A stretch of DNA of 64,000 nt from Aequorivita aurantiaca (GTDB lineage Bacteria > Bacteroidota > Bacteroidia > Flavobacteriales > Flavobacteriaceae): NCBI RefSeq assembly GCF_030410135.1, contig NZ_JAUGQQ010000001.1, positions 496,001-560,000 on the forward strand. Direction: 5' to 3'. The notes beneath the pieces are model-generated. The model made no database searches. It had not been told where the DNA came from and saw only the letters and a list, made by a program, of their open reading frames with translations. Made by a program: the position numbers and the translations under genes. Of the stretch, positions 36,069 to 45,581 are shown one piece after another (position 1 is the stretch's first letter; every line of letters starts with the position of its first letter).

Positions 36069-37445
36069 TCAATTGGGCATTTTAATGGAAGATGCTTTTT
36101 CAGAATACAGCTTCGCTTTTTTTGAATCGCCTTTTGAGGTGTAGGCCACACCTAATTGTTGGTAAAAATCGACTTCCATTTTTGGGTCTTCCAAAATGAA
36201 ATCGAGACCGGTTTCCAAACTTTCAATGGCGTCATCACTTTTGTTGAGACCGTTGTTTGCAACGCCGTTCAATAAATATAGCAACGCTTGCGCGGGAAAT
36301 ATCTCCAAGCCCTCGGAACTCAATTTTTCGGCGGCATCAAATTTTTTAAAATCGATTTGAAACAGCAACGTGTTTTTTAGAAGATTGTAATTATCCGGAT
36401 CGGTTGCAATACCTTTTTCGTACGCATTCAGCGCATCTTCCTTTCGGTTCTTCGCCGCATAATAATCACCGAGCTTTTCATAAACACGCGCATTTTCGAT
36501 GGAAAAATTTTCAACGATTGTGGCCAATTCGCTTTCGTATTGCGGATTTTCATTTACAAACTGAATAAAATCGCCCAATACTTTATACTTCGTTTCCTTA
36601 TCAACTTCTTCCGAGGCAAAAACCGTTTTCATTGATTTTATTGCTTCGGGAGCATTGCCCTCATCCAAATAAAATTTATAAAGAGCCAAATGGACGAGTT
36701 CCGATTTTGGATTGTTACTCAATAGATTTTTTGCGGCCTCAAACGCTTTTTCTGAATTTCCTTGTTCGCTGTAAAGAAAAATAAGGTTGAGATATTCCTT
36801 TTCGTTTTTTGGATTGGTTTCAATTTTTTCTTCCAGATTTTCAATGGCACCGCTGGTATTTCCTGTTATTCGGTAAATCTGCGAGCGCAGCGCATTTCGA
36901 ATATCGCTTTCGCCCCACACGTCATCCAATTCATCCAGTTGCGCCAGAGCCTTATCGTATTGCTTCGTTAAGGTATAAAGATTGGCAAGATCTTCTTTGT
37001 AATCGTCATCAAATGGAATAAGTTTCTGCACCAACGGAATTGACTTTTCATATTCCTTTTGCTGATAGTACAGTTCGTAAAACTGCTCCAGAACGTCCAG
37101 TCTGTCGCCTTCGGTTTTTAAAACCTTATTGAAATTTTCCTCGGCTTGCGCATATTGCTTCAAATAGGTGTGGTTTTTCCCCATTTCAAAATAAACCACC
37201 GATTTGTTTTTTTCCGTATTTGCGACTTTTTCGGCTTTGTTCAATGCAATCAATGCCAATTCATAATTTTCAATTCCCTTTTGTTTTAACGCTTCAAAAA
37301 AGTTTTCCTGAAATGCATCGGTAACGTTTCCGAGATTGTCGGACTGTGCCGCAATGGAATCATTTTCAATTTCTTGGGAATACGATTGCTGCGGAAGAAT
37401 TGTTCCGAAGAAAATTAGAAGTATGTATATAAATTTTCGTTTCAA
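36069..37445 (-). CDS. Exported TPR protein
   Basis: 458 residues: signal peptide (LPQQSYSQ, cut near 24), then TPR repeats across about 45-455 (YFEMGKNHTYLKQYAQAEENFNKVL, YEKLGDYYAAKNRKEDALNAYEKG, YQQLGVAYTSKGDSKKAKLYSEKA and others). A protein-interaction scaffold in the periplasm or at the outer membrane. It begins with TTG: no in-frame ATG exists before residue 80 and the signal peptide starts right at this codon. The TTG also completes TAAATTTG, a -7-like string, which is probably chance here. Upstream of DUF4292 in the same operon. Confidence 0.87.
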   Translation of the reverse strand: MKRKFIYILLIFFGTILPQQSYSQEIENDSIAAQSDNLGNVTDAFQENFFEALKQKGIENYELALIALNKAEKVANTEKNKSVVYFEMGKNHTYLKQYAQAEENFNKVLKTEGDRLDVLEQFYELYYQQKEYEKSIPLVQKLIPFDDDYKEDLANLYTLTKQYDKALAQLDELDDVWGESDIRNALRSQIYRITGNTSGAIENLEEKIETNPKNEKEYLNLIFLYSEQGNSEKAFEAAKNLLSNNPKSELVHLALYKFYLDEGNAPEAIKSMKTVFASEEVDKETKYKVLGDFIQFVNENPQYESELATIVENFSIENARVYEKLGDYYAAKNRKEDALNAYEKGIATDPDNYNLLKNTLLFQIDFKKFDAAEKLSSEGLEIFPAQALLYLLNGVANNGLNKSDDAIESLETGLDFILEDPKMEVDFYQQLGVAYTSKGDSKKAKLYSEKASSIKMPN

Positions 37446-37456
37446 ATTTATTGTCT

Positions 37457-37477
37457 GTTCGAGCGCAGTCGAAACCT
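37457..37477 (-). repeat. TTCGAGCGCAGTCGAA repeat
   Basis: GTTCGAGCGCAGTCGAAACC just upstream of the TPR gene start; same family as 3186-3255 and 39115-39135. Confidence 0.65.
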
Positions 37478-37522
37478 ATATTTTAGCACCCCTTGATTAT
37501 GCTCTGGGAAGCATTTTTTTTG

Positions 37523-38539
37523 TTATTTCAATTCGGAATAATCGCCGATACTCACATTGGTAAATTTTCCATCAAAAGTAGCGTAATTGCCAATCATTGC
37601 GTTGTCCAAAGTAGCATTTTTGATTTTTGAATTGGTTTGGATTATACTGTTTTTAACAGTGCTGTCCTCAATTACTGTGCCTTCGCCAATGGAAACGTGT
37701 GGCCCAATGGTGCTGTTATTCAAAATCACGCCATCCGCGATAAAACAGGGCTCAATTATTTTTGAATTTTTATTCGTAATGTTTTTTGAAATCAACGCTT
37801 CCTTTGCTGCGGAAAGAAAGTCGAGCATTCTTTGGTTAGTTTCAATTGTAACGTCCTTATTGCCGCAGTCCATCCATTCATCCACCGTTCCGGTTTTGAA
37901 AATTTTGCCGTCGGCCATCATTCTTTTAATGCCATCATTTATTTGGTATTCGCCGCCATTGATGATGTTGTGGTCTAAAACAAATTGCAGCTCATTTTTC
38001 AATTCCGAAACATCCTTAAAATAGTAAATACCAATAACGGCTTGGTCGCTCACAAATTCTTTTGGCTTTTCAACAAGCTCAATTATTTCATTTTTATCAT
38101 TAAGATTTACCACGCCGTAGGCCTCGGGATTTGCTACTTTTTTAGTCCAAATGACGGCATCGGCGTTTTTGTCCAAATCAAAATCAGCGCGAATCAATGT
38201 ATCGGCATAAGCAATAACCGCAGGACCGGAAAGCGATTCCTTGGCGCACATAATGGCGTGGCCCGTTCCCTTAGGGTCGAGTTGGCGATAAATGGTTGGT
38301 TTTGCACCCAGATTTTCAGCTAGCTTTTTCAAACTTTTAACCACATCCTCCCCAAAAAAAGCTGGATCGCCGAGAATGAAAGCGATTTCGTCAATATTCT
38401 GGTTCAAAACTTCGGCGATATCTTCCACCAACCGATGGACGATTGGTTTTCCCGCAACGGGAATCAACGGCTTTGGAACCGTGAGTGTATGTGGGCGAAG
38501 GCGGCTGCCGCGACCTGCCATTGGGACTATTATTTTCAT
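37523..38539 (-). CDS. Sugar-phosphate nucleotidyltransferase with left-handed beta-helix
   Basis: 338 residues. N-terminal nucleotidyltransferase domain (1-240) with the pyrophosphorylase signature PMAGRGSRLRPHTLTVPKPL at 6-25 and GTGHAIMCAKE; the C-terminal 80 residues are hexapeptide-like beta-helix (IGPHVSIGEGTVIEDSTVKN). Makes an NDP-hexose (glucose-1-phosphate or mannose-1-phosphate class) for cell-surface glycan or EPS. The exact sugar cannot be fixed. It sits between dut and the TPR gene; a flippase is two genes upstream, which supports a surface polysaccharide role. Confidence 0.88.
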   Translation of the reverse strand: MKIIVPMAGRGSRLRPHTLTVPKPLIPVAGKPIVHRLVEDIAEVLNQNIDEIAFILGDPAFFGEDVVKSLKKLAENLGAKPTIYRQLDPKGTGHAIMCAKESLSGPAVIAYADTLIRADFDLDKNADAVIWTKKVANPEAYGVVNLNDKNEIIELVEKPKEFVSDQAVIGIYYFKDVSELKNELQFVLDHNIINGGEYQINDGIKRMMADGKIFKTGTVDEWMDCGNKDVTIETNQRMLDFLSAAKEALISKNITNKNSKIIEPCFIADGVILNNSTIGPHVSIGEGTVIEDSTVKNSIIQTNSKIKNATLDNAMIGNYATFDGKFTNVSIGDYSELK

Positions 38540-38547
38540 TTTTTATA

Positions 38548-38630
38548 CCGCGAAAGCGGGAATTTTTTTAATTGAACTTCAATTTATTTCTTAGGTTAAA
38601 AAAGTTTTAGATTCCCGCCTTCGCGGGAAT
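38548..38630. repeat. Inverted pair of CCCGCTTTCGCGG repeats
   Basis: CCGCGAAAGCGGGAAT (38548-38563) and, in opposite sense, the complete palindrome ATTCCCGCCTTCGCGGGAAT (38611-38630), with an AT-rich spacer, fill the gap between dut and the nucleotidyltransferase gene. Possible mRNA stabiliser or terminator; same family as the element before hemF. Confidence 0.7.
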
Positions 38631-38633
38631 TGG

Positions 38634-39098
38634 TCATTTCAATCCGGTACTTCCAAATCCGCCAACGCCGCGGGTGGTTTCTCCCAGCGCCTCAACTTCT
38701 TCCCAAACGGCGCGCTCGTGTTTCGCGATTACTAATTGTGCAATACGCTCGCCGTGCTCAATAGTGAAATCCTCATTGGAAAGATTTACTAAAATCACTC
38801 CAATTTCACCACGATAATCGGCATCAATTGTTCCGGGAGAATTTAAAACTGTAATTCCTTTTTTCGCCGCCAAACCGCTACGTGGGCGAACCTGTGCTTC
38901 GTAACCGACGGGCAATTCAATAAAAAGTCCAGTTTTTACGATAGCTCTTTGCAATGGTTTTAAAGTTGAAGGGCCATCAACGCAGGCTCGCAGATCCATT
39001 CCTGCGGAGGCGATTGTTTCGTAATTTGGTAATGGGTGGTTGGATTTATTAATTATTTTTATGCTCGCAAAGGCGGGCATCTCTTGATTTTTACTCAT
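38634..39098 (-). CDS. dut: Deoxyuridine 5'-triphosphate nucleotidohydrolase
   Basis: 154 residues; hydrolyses dUTP to dUMP and PPi, keeping uracil out of DNA and feeding thymidylate synthesis. Motifs: [43 protein letters not shown] and the C-terminal [10 protein letters not shown] clamp, all intact. Residues 6-14 (EMPAFASIK) are encoded by a copy of the CCCGCCTTxGCG repeat, so the N-terminus is about ten residues longer than usual; translation from the internal Met7 would also give a good dUTPase. Confidence 0.95.
   Translation of the reverse strand: MSKNQEMPAFASIKIINKSNHPLPNYETIASAGMDLRACVDGPSTLKPLQRAIVKTGLFIELPVGYEAQVRPRSGLAAKKGITVLNSPGTIDADYRGEIGVILVNLSNEDFTIEHGERIAQLVIAKHERAVWEEVEALGETTRGVGGFGSTGLK
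39061..39081 (-). repeat. CCCGCCTTTGCG repeat inside the dut start
   Basis: On the minus strand GATGCCCGCCTTTGCGAGCA reads through the first codons of dut. Same family as 2251-2269 and 38611-38630, but with substitutions that break the perfect palindrome. Confidence 0.6.
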
Positions 39099-39114
39099 AT
39101 TTCAATTTTAAAAA

Positions 39115-39135
39115 AGGTCTCATCTGTGCTCGACC
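39115..39135. repeat. GGTCTCATCTGTGCTCGACC repeat
   Basis: Copy of the CTCGACxGCGCTCGAG family in the 45-base gap between the flippase and dut genes. Confidence 0.6.
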
Positions 39136-39143
39136 AGAAATAT

Positions 39144-40598
39144 TTATTTTCGGATGATTTTCATAAACTCTTTCTTTTCAGAATAGAACATAATTGCGGC
39201 AAATACTAATAACAACGCAGTTCCCGTCCAAATATTTCCATTAAATCCGTAAAAGGAAATCGCGGAAAAACTGATTGCCAAAACCAAATACCCGCTTATT
39301 TTTTTTACTTCGTATGGTACGTTATAATATTTACGGCCGTAAAGGTACGAAAGGACCATCATACTTCCATAGGCGGCGAGCGTTGCGATCGCTGAACCCA
39401 TATAACCAATTAATGGAATTAAAATATAGTTCAAAACAAGCGTCACAACGGCTGCAAAAATCGAAATGTATGCACCAAACTTTGTGCGGTCGGTAACTTT
39501 GTACCAAACAGAAAGGTTGTGGTAAATGCCCAAAAATAGATTTGCCAAAAGAATGAGCGGGACGATTTTCAATGCTTCCCAATATTGACTGTTTGGGATT
39601 AAAATTCTTTTAAAAATATCAATATAAACAACCACTACCAAAAGAATCAAACACCCAAAAAAGGTGAAATATTTTGTTATGGTAGCATAGGTATTTTTTG
39701 CGTTTTCGTTTCCGGAATGGTTGAAGAAAAAGGGTTCAATGCCCAAGCGGAAAGCCATCACGAAAAGTGTCATAAACATTCCCAATTTGTAGCAAGCGGA
39801 ATAAAGCCCTACTTGCGTTTCGGCAATATTTTCGGGCAAAAGATATTTCAGTAGAATCCTATCAAAAGCTTCGTTTATGCTGAAAGCGATGCCGGCGATA
39901 AGCACTGGAACGGCATATTTCATCATTTGTTTCCAAATAATCTTGCTGAAACCAAAACCAATTTTCAAATAAAGTGGAAGCAAAACCAAAAGCGTTACAG
40001 CGCTCGCAATTAAATTCGCAATAAAAACGTAGGCAACTTTATTTTCCGGGAACCAAAGTGAATTCCAATAATTACTATTTTCTGCAAGTTTTGGAAGCAG
40101 TAAAAGGAAAAATAAATTGAGTGCAAGATTTATAGCGACATTGAAAATTTTAACGACCGCATATTTCATTGGTTTTTCATTGGCGCGGAACCAAACAAAG
40201 GGTAACACTACTAATGCATCCAATGCTAAAATTAGCAATCCGTAGGTGACATACTCGGGTTTAAAATCGGAGACTTCTGCGATGTAATTTGTAAAAAGCA
40301 ATGTAATTCCCAAAAAAATAAGTGTCGAAACCGTAAGCGAAGTAAGGGTAGTGGATTGTACAATTTTTTGTTGTGATTTGTCTTTCGTTACAAATCTGAA
40401 AAACGCCGTTTCCATTCCGTAGCTCAGCAAAACATTCCCCAAAATTAAAAAAGCCATTACGGTTGAATAAATTCCGTATTCTTCCGGCAACAAAACTTTT
40501 ACATACAGCGGAACGAGAATTACCGTTAAAATCCGCGGCAGCACAGTGGCCAATCCGTAAATAAAAGTTTGTTTGAAAAGTTTTTTGAAAACGCTCAA
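39144..40598 (-). CDS. Polysaccharide (O-antigen) flippase, MOP superfamily
   Basis: 484 residues with about 14 hydrophobic helices (Wzx/RfbX-like). Flips undecaprenyl-linked oligosaccharide across the inner membrane. Starts with TTG (SVFKKLFKQTFIYGLATVLPRI follows, the usual family N-terminus); an upstream TACTTTTG box gives a leader of about 15 bases. First gene of its transcript, with dut, the nucleotidyltransferase and the TPR-DUF4292-EnvC genes downstream. Confidence 0.9.
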   Translation of the reverse strand: MSVFKKLFKQTFIYGLATVLPRILTVILVPLYVKVLLPEEYGIYSTVMAFLILGNVLLSYGMETAFFRFVTKDKSQQKIVQSTTLTSLTVSTLIFLGITLLFTNYIAEVSDFKPEYVTYGLLILALDALVVLPFVWFRANEKPMKYAVVKIFNVAINLALNLFFLLLLPKLAENSNYWNSLWFPENKVAYVFIANLIASAVTLLVLLPLYLKIGFGFSKIIWKQMMKYAVPVLIAGIAFSINEAFDRILLKYLLPENIAETQVGLYSACYKLGMFMTLFVMAFRLGIEPFFFNHSGNENAKNTYATITKYFTFFGCLILLVVVVYIDIFKRILIPNSQYWEALKIVPLILLANLFLGIYHNLSVWYKVTDRTKFGAYISIFAAVVTLVLNYILIPLIGYMGSAIATLAAYGSMMVLSYLYGRKYYNVPYEVKKISGYLVLAISFSAISFYGFNGNIWTGTALLLVFAAIMFYSEKKEFMKIIRK

Positions 40599-40618
40599 TG
40601 CGGTGCGGTTTTATTGGG

Positions 40619-40626
40619 CAAAAGTA
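40619..40626 (-). promoter_or_regulatory. -7 box TACTTTTG for the flippase operon
   Basis: Minus strand, full match to TAnnTTTG, about 21 bases before the TTG start. No clear -33. Confidence 0.5.
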
Positions 40627-40668
40627 TTGAAAATAATAGTCTTGAAAGGGAATTCTTTCCTTTCATAT

Positions 40669-41064
40669 TCAAATGAAGAGTTGGGAAATTTCCCCTGTAA
40701 TTTTAATAGGGCGAAAGGTTTTCGCATCCAAAAAGCACCAAAGTGTTTTGGCTTCCACAATAGTCTTTCCATCGGAAGGGCGAATAATTTTGTAACATCT
40801 TTCGCTTTTTACTCCTTCATAATTATCAATCCACGTTTGGGTTTCAAGTTCTTCGCCCAAAAAAGATGGGTTTTTATAGGAAATGGAATGCTCCAAAACT
40901 ACCCAAACATATTCCTCTCGTTGCTTTTCAGAAGTTTTGGAAATCCAGTGCGCTTCCGCGGCATCCAGGCACCACTGCAAATAAGTAACGTTATTTACGT
41001 GGTTTAAGCCGTCGATGGCTGAATCTGGAACGGTAAATTTTTGCTTAAAAATAAAGGGTTTCAA
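40669..41064 (-). CDS. Acyl-CoA thioesterase, 4HBT-type hotdog
   Basis: 131 residues. Motif DGLNHVNNVTYLQWCLDAAE (18-37) is typical of 4-hydroxybenzoyl-CoA thioesterase-like hotdog enzymes; His and Asp in this block form the active site. It starts with TTG overlapping the mgtE stop (TTGA), a sign of translational coupling. Substrate unknown; a second, different hotdog thioesterase is at 29515-30024. Confidence 0.9.
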   Translation of the reverse strand: MKPFIFKQKFTVPDSAIDGLNHVNNVTYLQWCLDAAEAHWISKTSEKQREEYVWVVLEHSISYKNPSFLGEELETQTWIDNYEGVKSERCYKIIRPSDGKTIVEAKTLWCFLDAKTFRPIKITGEISQLFI

Positions 41065-42416
41065 AATCCAAGAATTAATTTCGCAATTAGAAAATAGGTG
41101 AGAATTCCAAAAACATCGTTGCTTGTGGTAATAAATGGACCCGTTGCTACGGCTGGATCAATGCCTTTTTTGTCCAAAATAATTGGTATAAAAGTGCCAA
41201 TGAGTGCCGCCAAAATTATTACTGAAATAAGCGCGATGCCAATGCTGATGGATTCCAAATAAGTGGTGAAAAATAGAAAATGGCTTATTACCAAAACTAC
41301 CAAAGCAATCGCCAAACCGTTAACGAGCGCAAGCCCTGATTCCCGCAAAAGGCGCGTTAAAATGTTTCCTCTTAAAGTATCATTTGCCAAACCCTGCACT
41401 ACAATTGCACTGGACTGTACGCCCACATTTCCCGCAGTTGCCTGTATTAGTGGAACGAAAATTAGAAGTTTAGGAAAATTTTCTAAAATTGTCTGAAATC
41501 CTGAAATAATACTGGCTGCGCCGAGGCCGCCCAGCATTCCAATCATAAGCCAGGGAAGTCGGGCACGGGTTTGTTTAAAAAGACCGTCATCGGCTTCCAC
41601 ATCTTGCGAAATACCTGCGGCCATTTGGTAATCTTTTTCGGCTTCTTCTTTTATGAAATCCACAATATCATCGATGGTGATTCTTCCCACCAAAACGCCG
41701 TTATCATCAACAACGGGAATGGCTTCCAAATCGTATTTCTGCATAATTCGGGCAACATCCTCGGCTTCGGTGTGCACATTTACGTAATCGACCTTTGGAA
41801 TGTAAACCTCGCTAATATGCGCCTTTCCGGGGGCTGTGAGCAAATCTTTTAGCGAAAGTCTTCCTTTCAGTTTTCCTTCTTTATCGGTAACATAAATAGA
41901 GTGCACACGGGTAACGTTTTCGGCCTGCCGGCGCATTTCGCGAACGCAACCGGCCACGGTCCAGGTTTCTTTTACTCGTACCAATTCCTTCGCCATTAAA
42001 CCCCCAGCGGTATCTTCATCGTAACGCAAAAGGTCCACAATATCGGCGGCGTGCTCTTCGTCCTCAATGTGGTCAATTACCTGTTTTTGAACATCGTCGT
42101 CCAATTCCGCGATGATATCTGCTGCATCATCGGTGTCCATTTCGTCGAGCTCATCGGCAATTTCAGAAGGGGAAAGATTGTCCAAAATTCGCTCACGGAA
42201 ATCGTCATCCAGCTCCATGAGCGCTTCGCTGGTAATTTCGCTGTCGAGAAGTTTTATGAGATAAGTTGCTTCTTCGGTATCCAATTCGTGAAGCAATTCG
42301 GCAACATCGGCAAAGTGAAAATCGTGCAAAAGTTCGGTCAGCGCATTGCGATTGTCATCGGCAATGTGCTGTTCAACCTGCTCGATAAATTCATCTGTCA
42401 GTTGAAATTGCATCAT
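41061..42416 (-). CDS. mgtE: Magnesium transporter MgtE
   Basis: 451 residues: N-terminal superhelical MgtE_N domain (about 1-130, with [17 protein letters not shown] and the [18 protein letters not shown] run), a CBS pair (130-255, [47 protein letters not shown]) acting as Mg2+ sensor, then five transmembrane helices (about 285-451). A channel-like Mg2+ importer of the inner membrane. Its ATG lies 26 bases inside the 3' end of rsmA, and its stop overlaps the thioesterase start. Confidence 0.96.
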   Translation of the reverse strand: MMQFQLTDEFIEQVEQHIADDNRNALTELLHDFHFADVAELLHELDTEEATYLIKLLDSEITSEALMELDDDFRERILDNLSPSEIADELDEMDTDDAADIIAELDDDVQKQVIDHIEDEEHAADIVDLLRYDEDTAGGLMAKELVRVKETWTVAGCVREMRRQAENVTRVHSIYVTDKEGKLKGRLSLKDLLTAPGKAHISEVYIPKVDYVNVHTEAEDVARIMQKYDLEAIPVVDDNGVLVGRITIDDIVDFIKEEAEKDYQMAAGISQDVEADDGLFKQTRARLPWLMIGMLGGLGAASIISGFQTILENFPKLLIFVPLIQATAGNVGVQSSAIVVQGLANDTLRGNILTRLLRESGLALVNGLAIALVVLVISHFLFFTTYLESISIGIALISVIILAALIGTFIPIILDKKGIDPAVATGPFITTSNDVFGILTYFLIAKLILGF

Positions 42417-43224
42417 TTTCCAGTTTTTGGGTGAGGGCTATAAATTGCGAAACGGAAAGTTGTTCCGGGCGTTGCCCAAAGATAGCATCTTCTTTTATTT
42501 TATCGGAAAGATTGAAGGATTTTAAACTGTTGCGAAGCGTTTTTCTACGTTGCTGAAAGGCGGTTTTCACCACTTTATAAAGCATTTTTTCATCACAAGG
42601 AATGGCAAAATTTGCCTTTCTTTTTAAACGAAGTACGCCGCTCTCAACTTTTGGCGGCGGATTAAAAACAGATGGCGGCACGGTAAAAAGATATTCGGCC
42701 TCATAAAAAGCCTGCGCCAAAACTGAAAGAATTCCATAGGTTTTGCTGCCTTCCTTTTCACATATTCGTTGCGCAACTTCTTTTTGGAACATTCCCGTAA
42801 ATTCTGGAATCTGCTCTTTCCATTCCAGCACTTTAAAAACTATTTGGGTAGAAATATTATATGGAAAATTGCCCGTTATGGCGAATTGTTCCGTTCGGAA
42901 AAGTTGCGAAAGGTCATGCTTAAGAAAGTCTGCTTCAACAATTTGAAGGTTTTTATTGAGAAAGTTTTTTTCCAAATAGACGATGGATTCCGTATCTAAA
43001 TCCATGGCAATAACTTCAATGTTTTTTTGAATCAAATACTTTGTGAGTACGCCCATTCCCGGGCCAATTTCCAATACATTTTCATAGCCTTTCAAAGTCA
43101 GTGTATCGCCAATTTTTTCAGCAATAGCTTCATCCTTCAAAAAATGTTGGCCGAGATGCTTTTTGGCCCGTACAGTATTTGATTCCGAATTTTCTTTTGG
43201 CTTTTTGGAGTGGTCTTTTTTCAT
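42391..43224 (-). CDS. rsmA: 16S rRNA (A1518/A1519) dimethyltransferase
   Basis: 277 residues (KsgA). Transfers four methyl groups from SAM onto two adenines of helix 45 in 30S assembly. HLGQHFLKD at 23-31, motif [16 protein letters not shown], and motif [10 protein letters not shown] (usually NLPYN) are present; the C-terminal KsgA helix bundle is intact. The first 20 residues are a charged tail ([14 protein letters not shown]). Overlaps mgtE by 26 bases, same strand. Confidence 0.95.
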   Translation of the reverse strand: MKKDHSKKPKENSESNTVRAKKHLGQHFLKDEAIAEKIGDTLTLKGYENVLEIGPGMGVLTKYLIQKNIEVIAMDLDTESIVYLEKNFLNKNLQIVEADFLKHDLSQLFRTEQFAITGNFPYNISTQIVFKVLEWKEQIPEFTGMFQKEVAQRICEKEGSKTYGILSVLAQAFYEAEYLFTVPPSVFNPPPKVESGVLRLKRKANFAIPCDEKMLYKVVKTAFQQRRKTLRNSLKSFNLSDKIKEDAIFGQRPEQLSVSQFIALTQKLENDAISTDR

Positions 43225-43271
43225 TTAAAAAAATTGGAATCTGTTTGCATCGAAAAAATAATTGCAGCGAA

Positions 43272-43604
43272 TTAATCTTTTTTAAAAAGTTCGTTGTAGG
43301 CTTCCCCGATTACTTCCATTTCGGTACGAAATGCCACAAATTTCCCTTCAAAAGGTTTGCCTTGTGCACGCAGTTCTGGCGCGTTTTCGTTGTAATATTT
43401 TTCCAGGGTTTGCTTACTGTCTGTCGTGTATTGAACTGAATAAGTAATTCCGCCCATTTCTTCCTCGATAACCACGCGCGTCATCAACGCTTTGCTGAAT
43501 TTTCCAGTGGCGAGCATGGCGGGAATATGTTCAGTTTTCATCCATTGGAGCCAACGCTCGTGTACGCTTTCTTCTATGTTTATGGTTACGTTGTAGATGT
43601 ACAT
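43272..43604 (-). CDS. DUF4286 protein
   Basis: 110 residues, single-domain alpha/beta (MYIYNVTINIEESVHERWLQ), matching DUF4286, a dimeric alpha/beta-barrel (ferredoxin-like) family in Bacteroidota. No signal or membrane segment. Function unknown. It is 52 bases after the TPR gene and 47 before rsmA, so likely co-transcribed with both. Confidence 0.85.
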   Translation of the reverse strand: MYIYNVTINIEESVHERWLQWMKTEHIPAMLATGKFSKALMTRVVIEEEMGGITYSVQYTTDSKQTLEKYYNENAPELRAQGKPFEGKFVAFRTEMEVIGEAYNELFKKD

Positions 43605-43656
43605 ATTTTTTAGATTTCAAAAATCAAGCAGCAAATACCAAATGTCCTTTTGGAAT

Positions 43657-45438
43657 TTAATTAATTTCATCGCCCCGAAGCGACCTGAATTTTTTTCGGG
43701 CTTCCACAAAATAAATGCTGTCCGCATAATTGAAAATAATCTGTTCGTATTCCTGCTTTGCTTTTTCGGGCTGGTTGAGCTTTGTTTCGTAGAGTTGCGC
43801 CAAACGGTAATGCGCATCATCGGCCAAAATGTCTTCTTTGTAAAATTCAATAATTTTCAAATAATTGGTTTCTGCTTTTTCAAATTCGCCAGTTTTTTCA
43901 AAAAGTTTTCCCTGCTTCAACAGGGCCTCATCCTCAATTTTTTCGCCTTTGTTGTTTGTTAAAATATCTTCCAAAACAGCGATTGATTCTGAATTTTTGT
44001 CTTGAAAAGCCAGTAAATCTGCCCGTGCATATTTTCTGAGAGCAGTTTGAGTGGAGTCTTCCAACGAGTTGTCACGAATCAAGAGGCTGAGTTGCATGGC
44101 ATCGTTCGCCATTAGCTGTGAGGTGGATTTCTTGAGCACGTCCAACTGTACTTGCGCCCATTCAAAATCGCCTTTGAAATAGCTAGTTTGTGCTACTTTA
44201 AAGCGGGCTTCCTGCGCTAGCACATCGCTTTGCACTTTTTTCTGGATTTGGGAATAGTAAATAAGCGCTTCGTTGAATTTCTCGTCAAAAACCAAAATAT
44301 CTGCGAGTTCCATTTTTACCCGTGCTTCCTGATAGGCATTCAATTGATCTTTTGCGAGTTTTTTGAGATTAGAGATAGCTTCTTCCTTTCGATTGTTTTG
44401 AAATGCCAAAAAATGGTTGTAATCAATTTGCAGCAAATAGGTTTCGCGGCCTCGACCGAATTCCTCAAACAGTTTTTCAAACTTTTTTTCTACTTCTGGG
44501 TATTGTTTTGGCGTGGCGGTTTTTACCTCCATTTTCATCAGGATCTGATTGCCTTGAAGTTTATTTTCCGGCGTATAGGAATTTTCAATAATGAAATTTA
44601 CAATTTCCCTGCCGGTTTCATAATCTTCATCTGCAATGGCAATATAAGCCAGATCCGTAATTCCGGAGAGATCCTCCCCAATGCGCTTGTAAATTGCTTT
44701 TTCCTGCACAAAAGCTTTTTTATATTCTTTTTGCTGTATAAACAGCCAGCTAAGCAAATCGTTATAAAGAATGTCCGGATTTTGTTGCGACCGCTGTAGC
44801 AGGATTTTTTTGAAAGTAATGTTCGCTTCGTTTGTGGGATTTTCAGTGATATAAATGCTGAAATAGCGCTGCGCCACAGCTTTGAAACTCAAATTTTTGA
44901 CAATAAGGTTTAAATAGCTGTCGAACATTTTCTCTAGCTTGCCCTGTTCCCCATAAATTTGCGCTAGATGTGAATTGAAATCCACTTTGTCACTCAAAGA
45001 CATTGCTTTTTCATATATGGTGACGGCTTGGTCCAGCATACTATATTTTTCGAAAGCGGCGCCAACATTATATGCGTAACTTGGATTGGTATTCAATGTT
45101 TCAATCGCTTTAGTGTAATAATCTGTGGCCAATTCCTGTTTATTTTGAAGGACATAGTTGTGTCCAATTTCCACAAACAGCTGAGGAAAATTGCGACCGT
45201 CACCAAGTTTTTCCTTTAACAATTTTTCAGCTTCTGAAAATTTTTCAACTTGTTGGTAAGATGCTACCATCGCCAGAAAATAGTCTAAACGATATGGATT
45301 TTGATTGCTTAGTTTTTCGTAAATGGTTAAAGCCTTTTCAAACTGTCCCTGTTCGAAATAATTTTTTGCCAAGGCATCGCTTTGAGAAAAAGCTTTGGAA
45401 ATACCGAAAAAAAGTAGAATAAATACAAAATTGCGCAT
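43657..45438 (-). CDS. Exported TPR-repeat protein
   Basis: 593 residues: signal peptide (1-19, GISKAFS), then TPR units over nearly the whole length (ALAKNYFEQGQFEKALTIYEKL, YAYNVGAAFEKYSMLDQAVTIYEKAM, DDAHYRLAQLYETKLNQPEKAKQEYEQI). The last part resembles the outer-membrane lipoprotein YfiO/CpoB-type tetratricopeptide modules, but there is no lipobox. Periplasmic scaffold; partner unknown. First gene of the block reading toward rsmA. Confidence 0.85.
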   Translation of the reverse strand: MRNFVFILLFFGISKAFSQSDALAKNYFEQGQFEKALTIYEKLSNQNPYRLDYFLAMVASYQQVEKFSEAEKLLKEKLGDGRNFPQLFVEIGHNYVLQNKQELATDYYTKAIETLNTNPSYAYNVGAAFEKYSMLDQAVTIYEKAMSLSDKVDFNSHLAQIYGEQGKLEKMFDSYLNLIVKNLSFKAVAQRYFSIYITENPTNEANITFKKILLQRSQQNPDILYNDLLSWLFIQQKEYKKAFVQEKAIYKRIGEDLSGITDLAYIAIADEDYETGREIVNFIIENSYTPENKLQGNQILMKMEVKTATPKQYPEVEKKFEKLFEEFGRGRETYLLQIDYNHFLAFQNNRKEEAISNLKKLAKDQLNAYQEARVKMELADILVFDEKFNEALIYYSQIQKKVQSDVLAQEARFKVAQTSYFKGDFEWAQVQLDVLKKSTSQLMANDAMQLSLLIRDNSLEDSTQTALRKYARADLLAFQDKNSESIAVLEDILTNNKGEKIEDEALLKQGKLFEKTGEFEKAETNYLKIIEFYKEDILADDAHYRLAQLYETKLNQPEKAKQEYEQIIFNYADSIYFVEARKKFRSLRGDEIN

Positions 45439-45527
45439 GGCGTAAATATAAGCAAATGGCCGGATAGCTATCGGTTTCTGAAAATAATTATCAAAAACGG
45501 AGCCGCAATGATACTCGAATAAATAAA

Positions 45528-45557
45528 AAAAGGACCGCTATGAAGCAAAGTCCTTTT
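45528..45557 (-). terminator. Terminator after first Asp-box T9SS gene
   Basis: AAAAGGAC and GTCCTTTT around a 14-base loop, followed on the minus strand by T run. The paralogue at 47511 has an almost identical terminator (47458-47486), so the duplication covered it. Confidence 0.85.
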
Positions 45558-45581
45558 CTCTCAACATCAAAAAATCAACTC

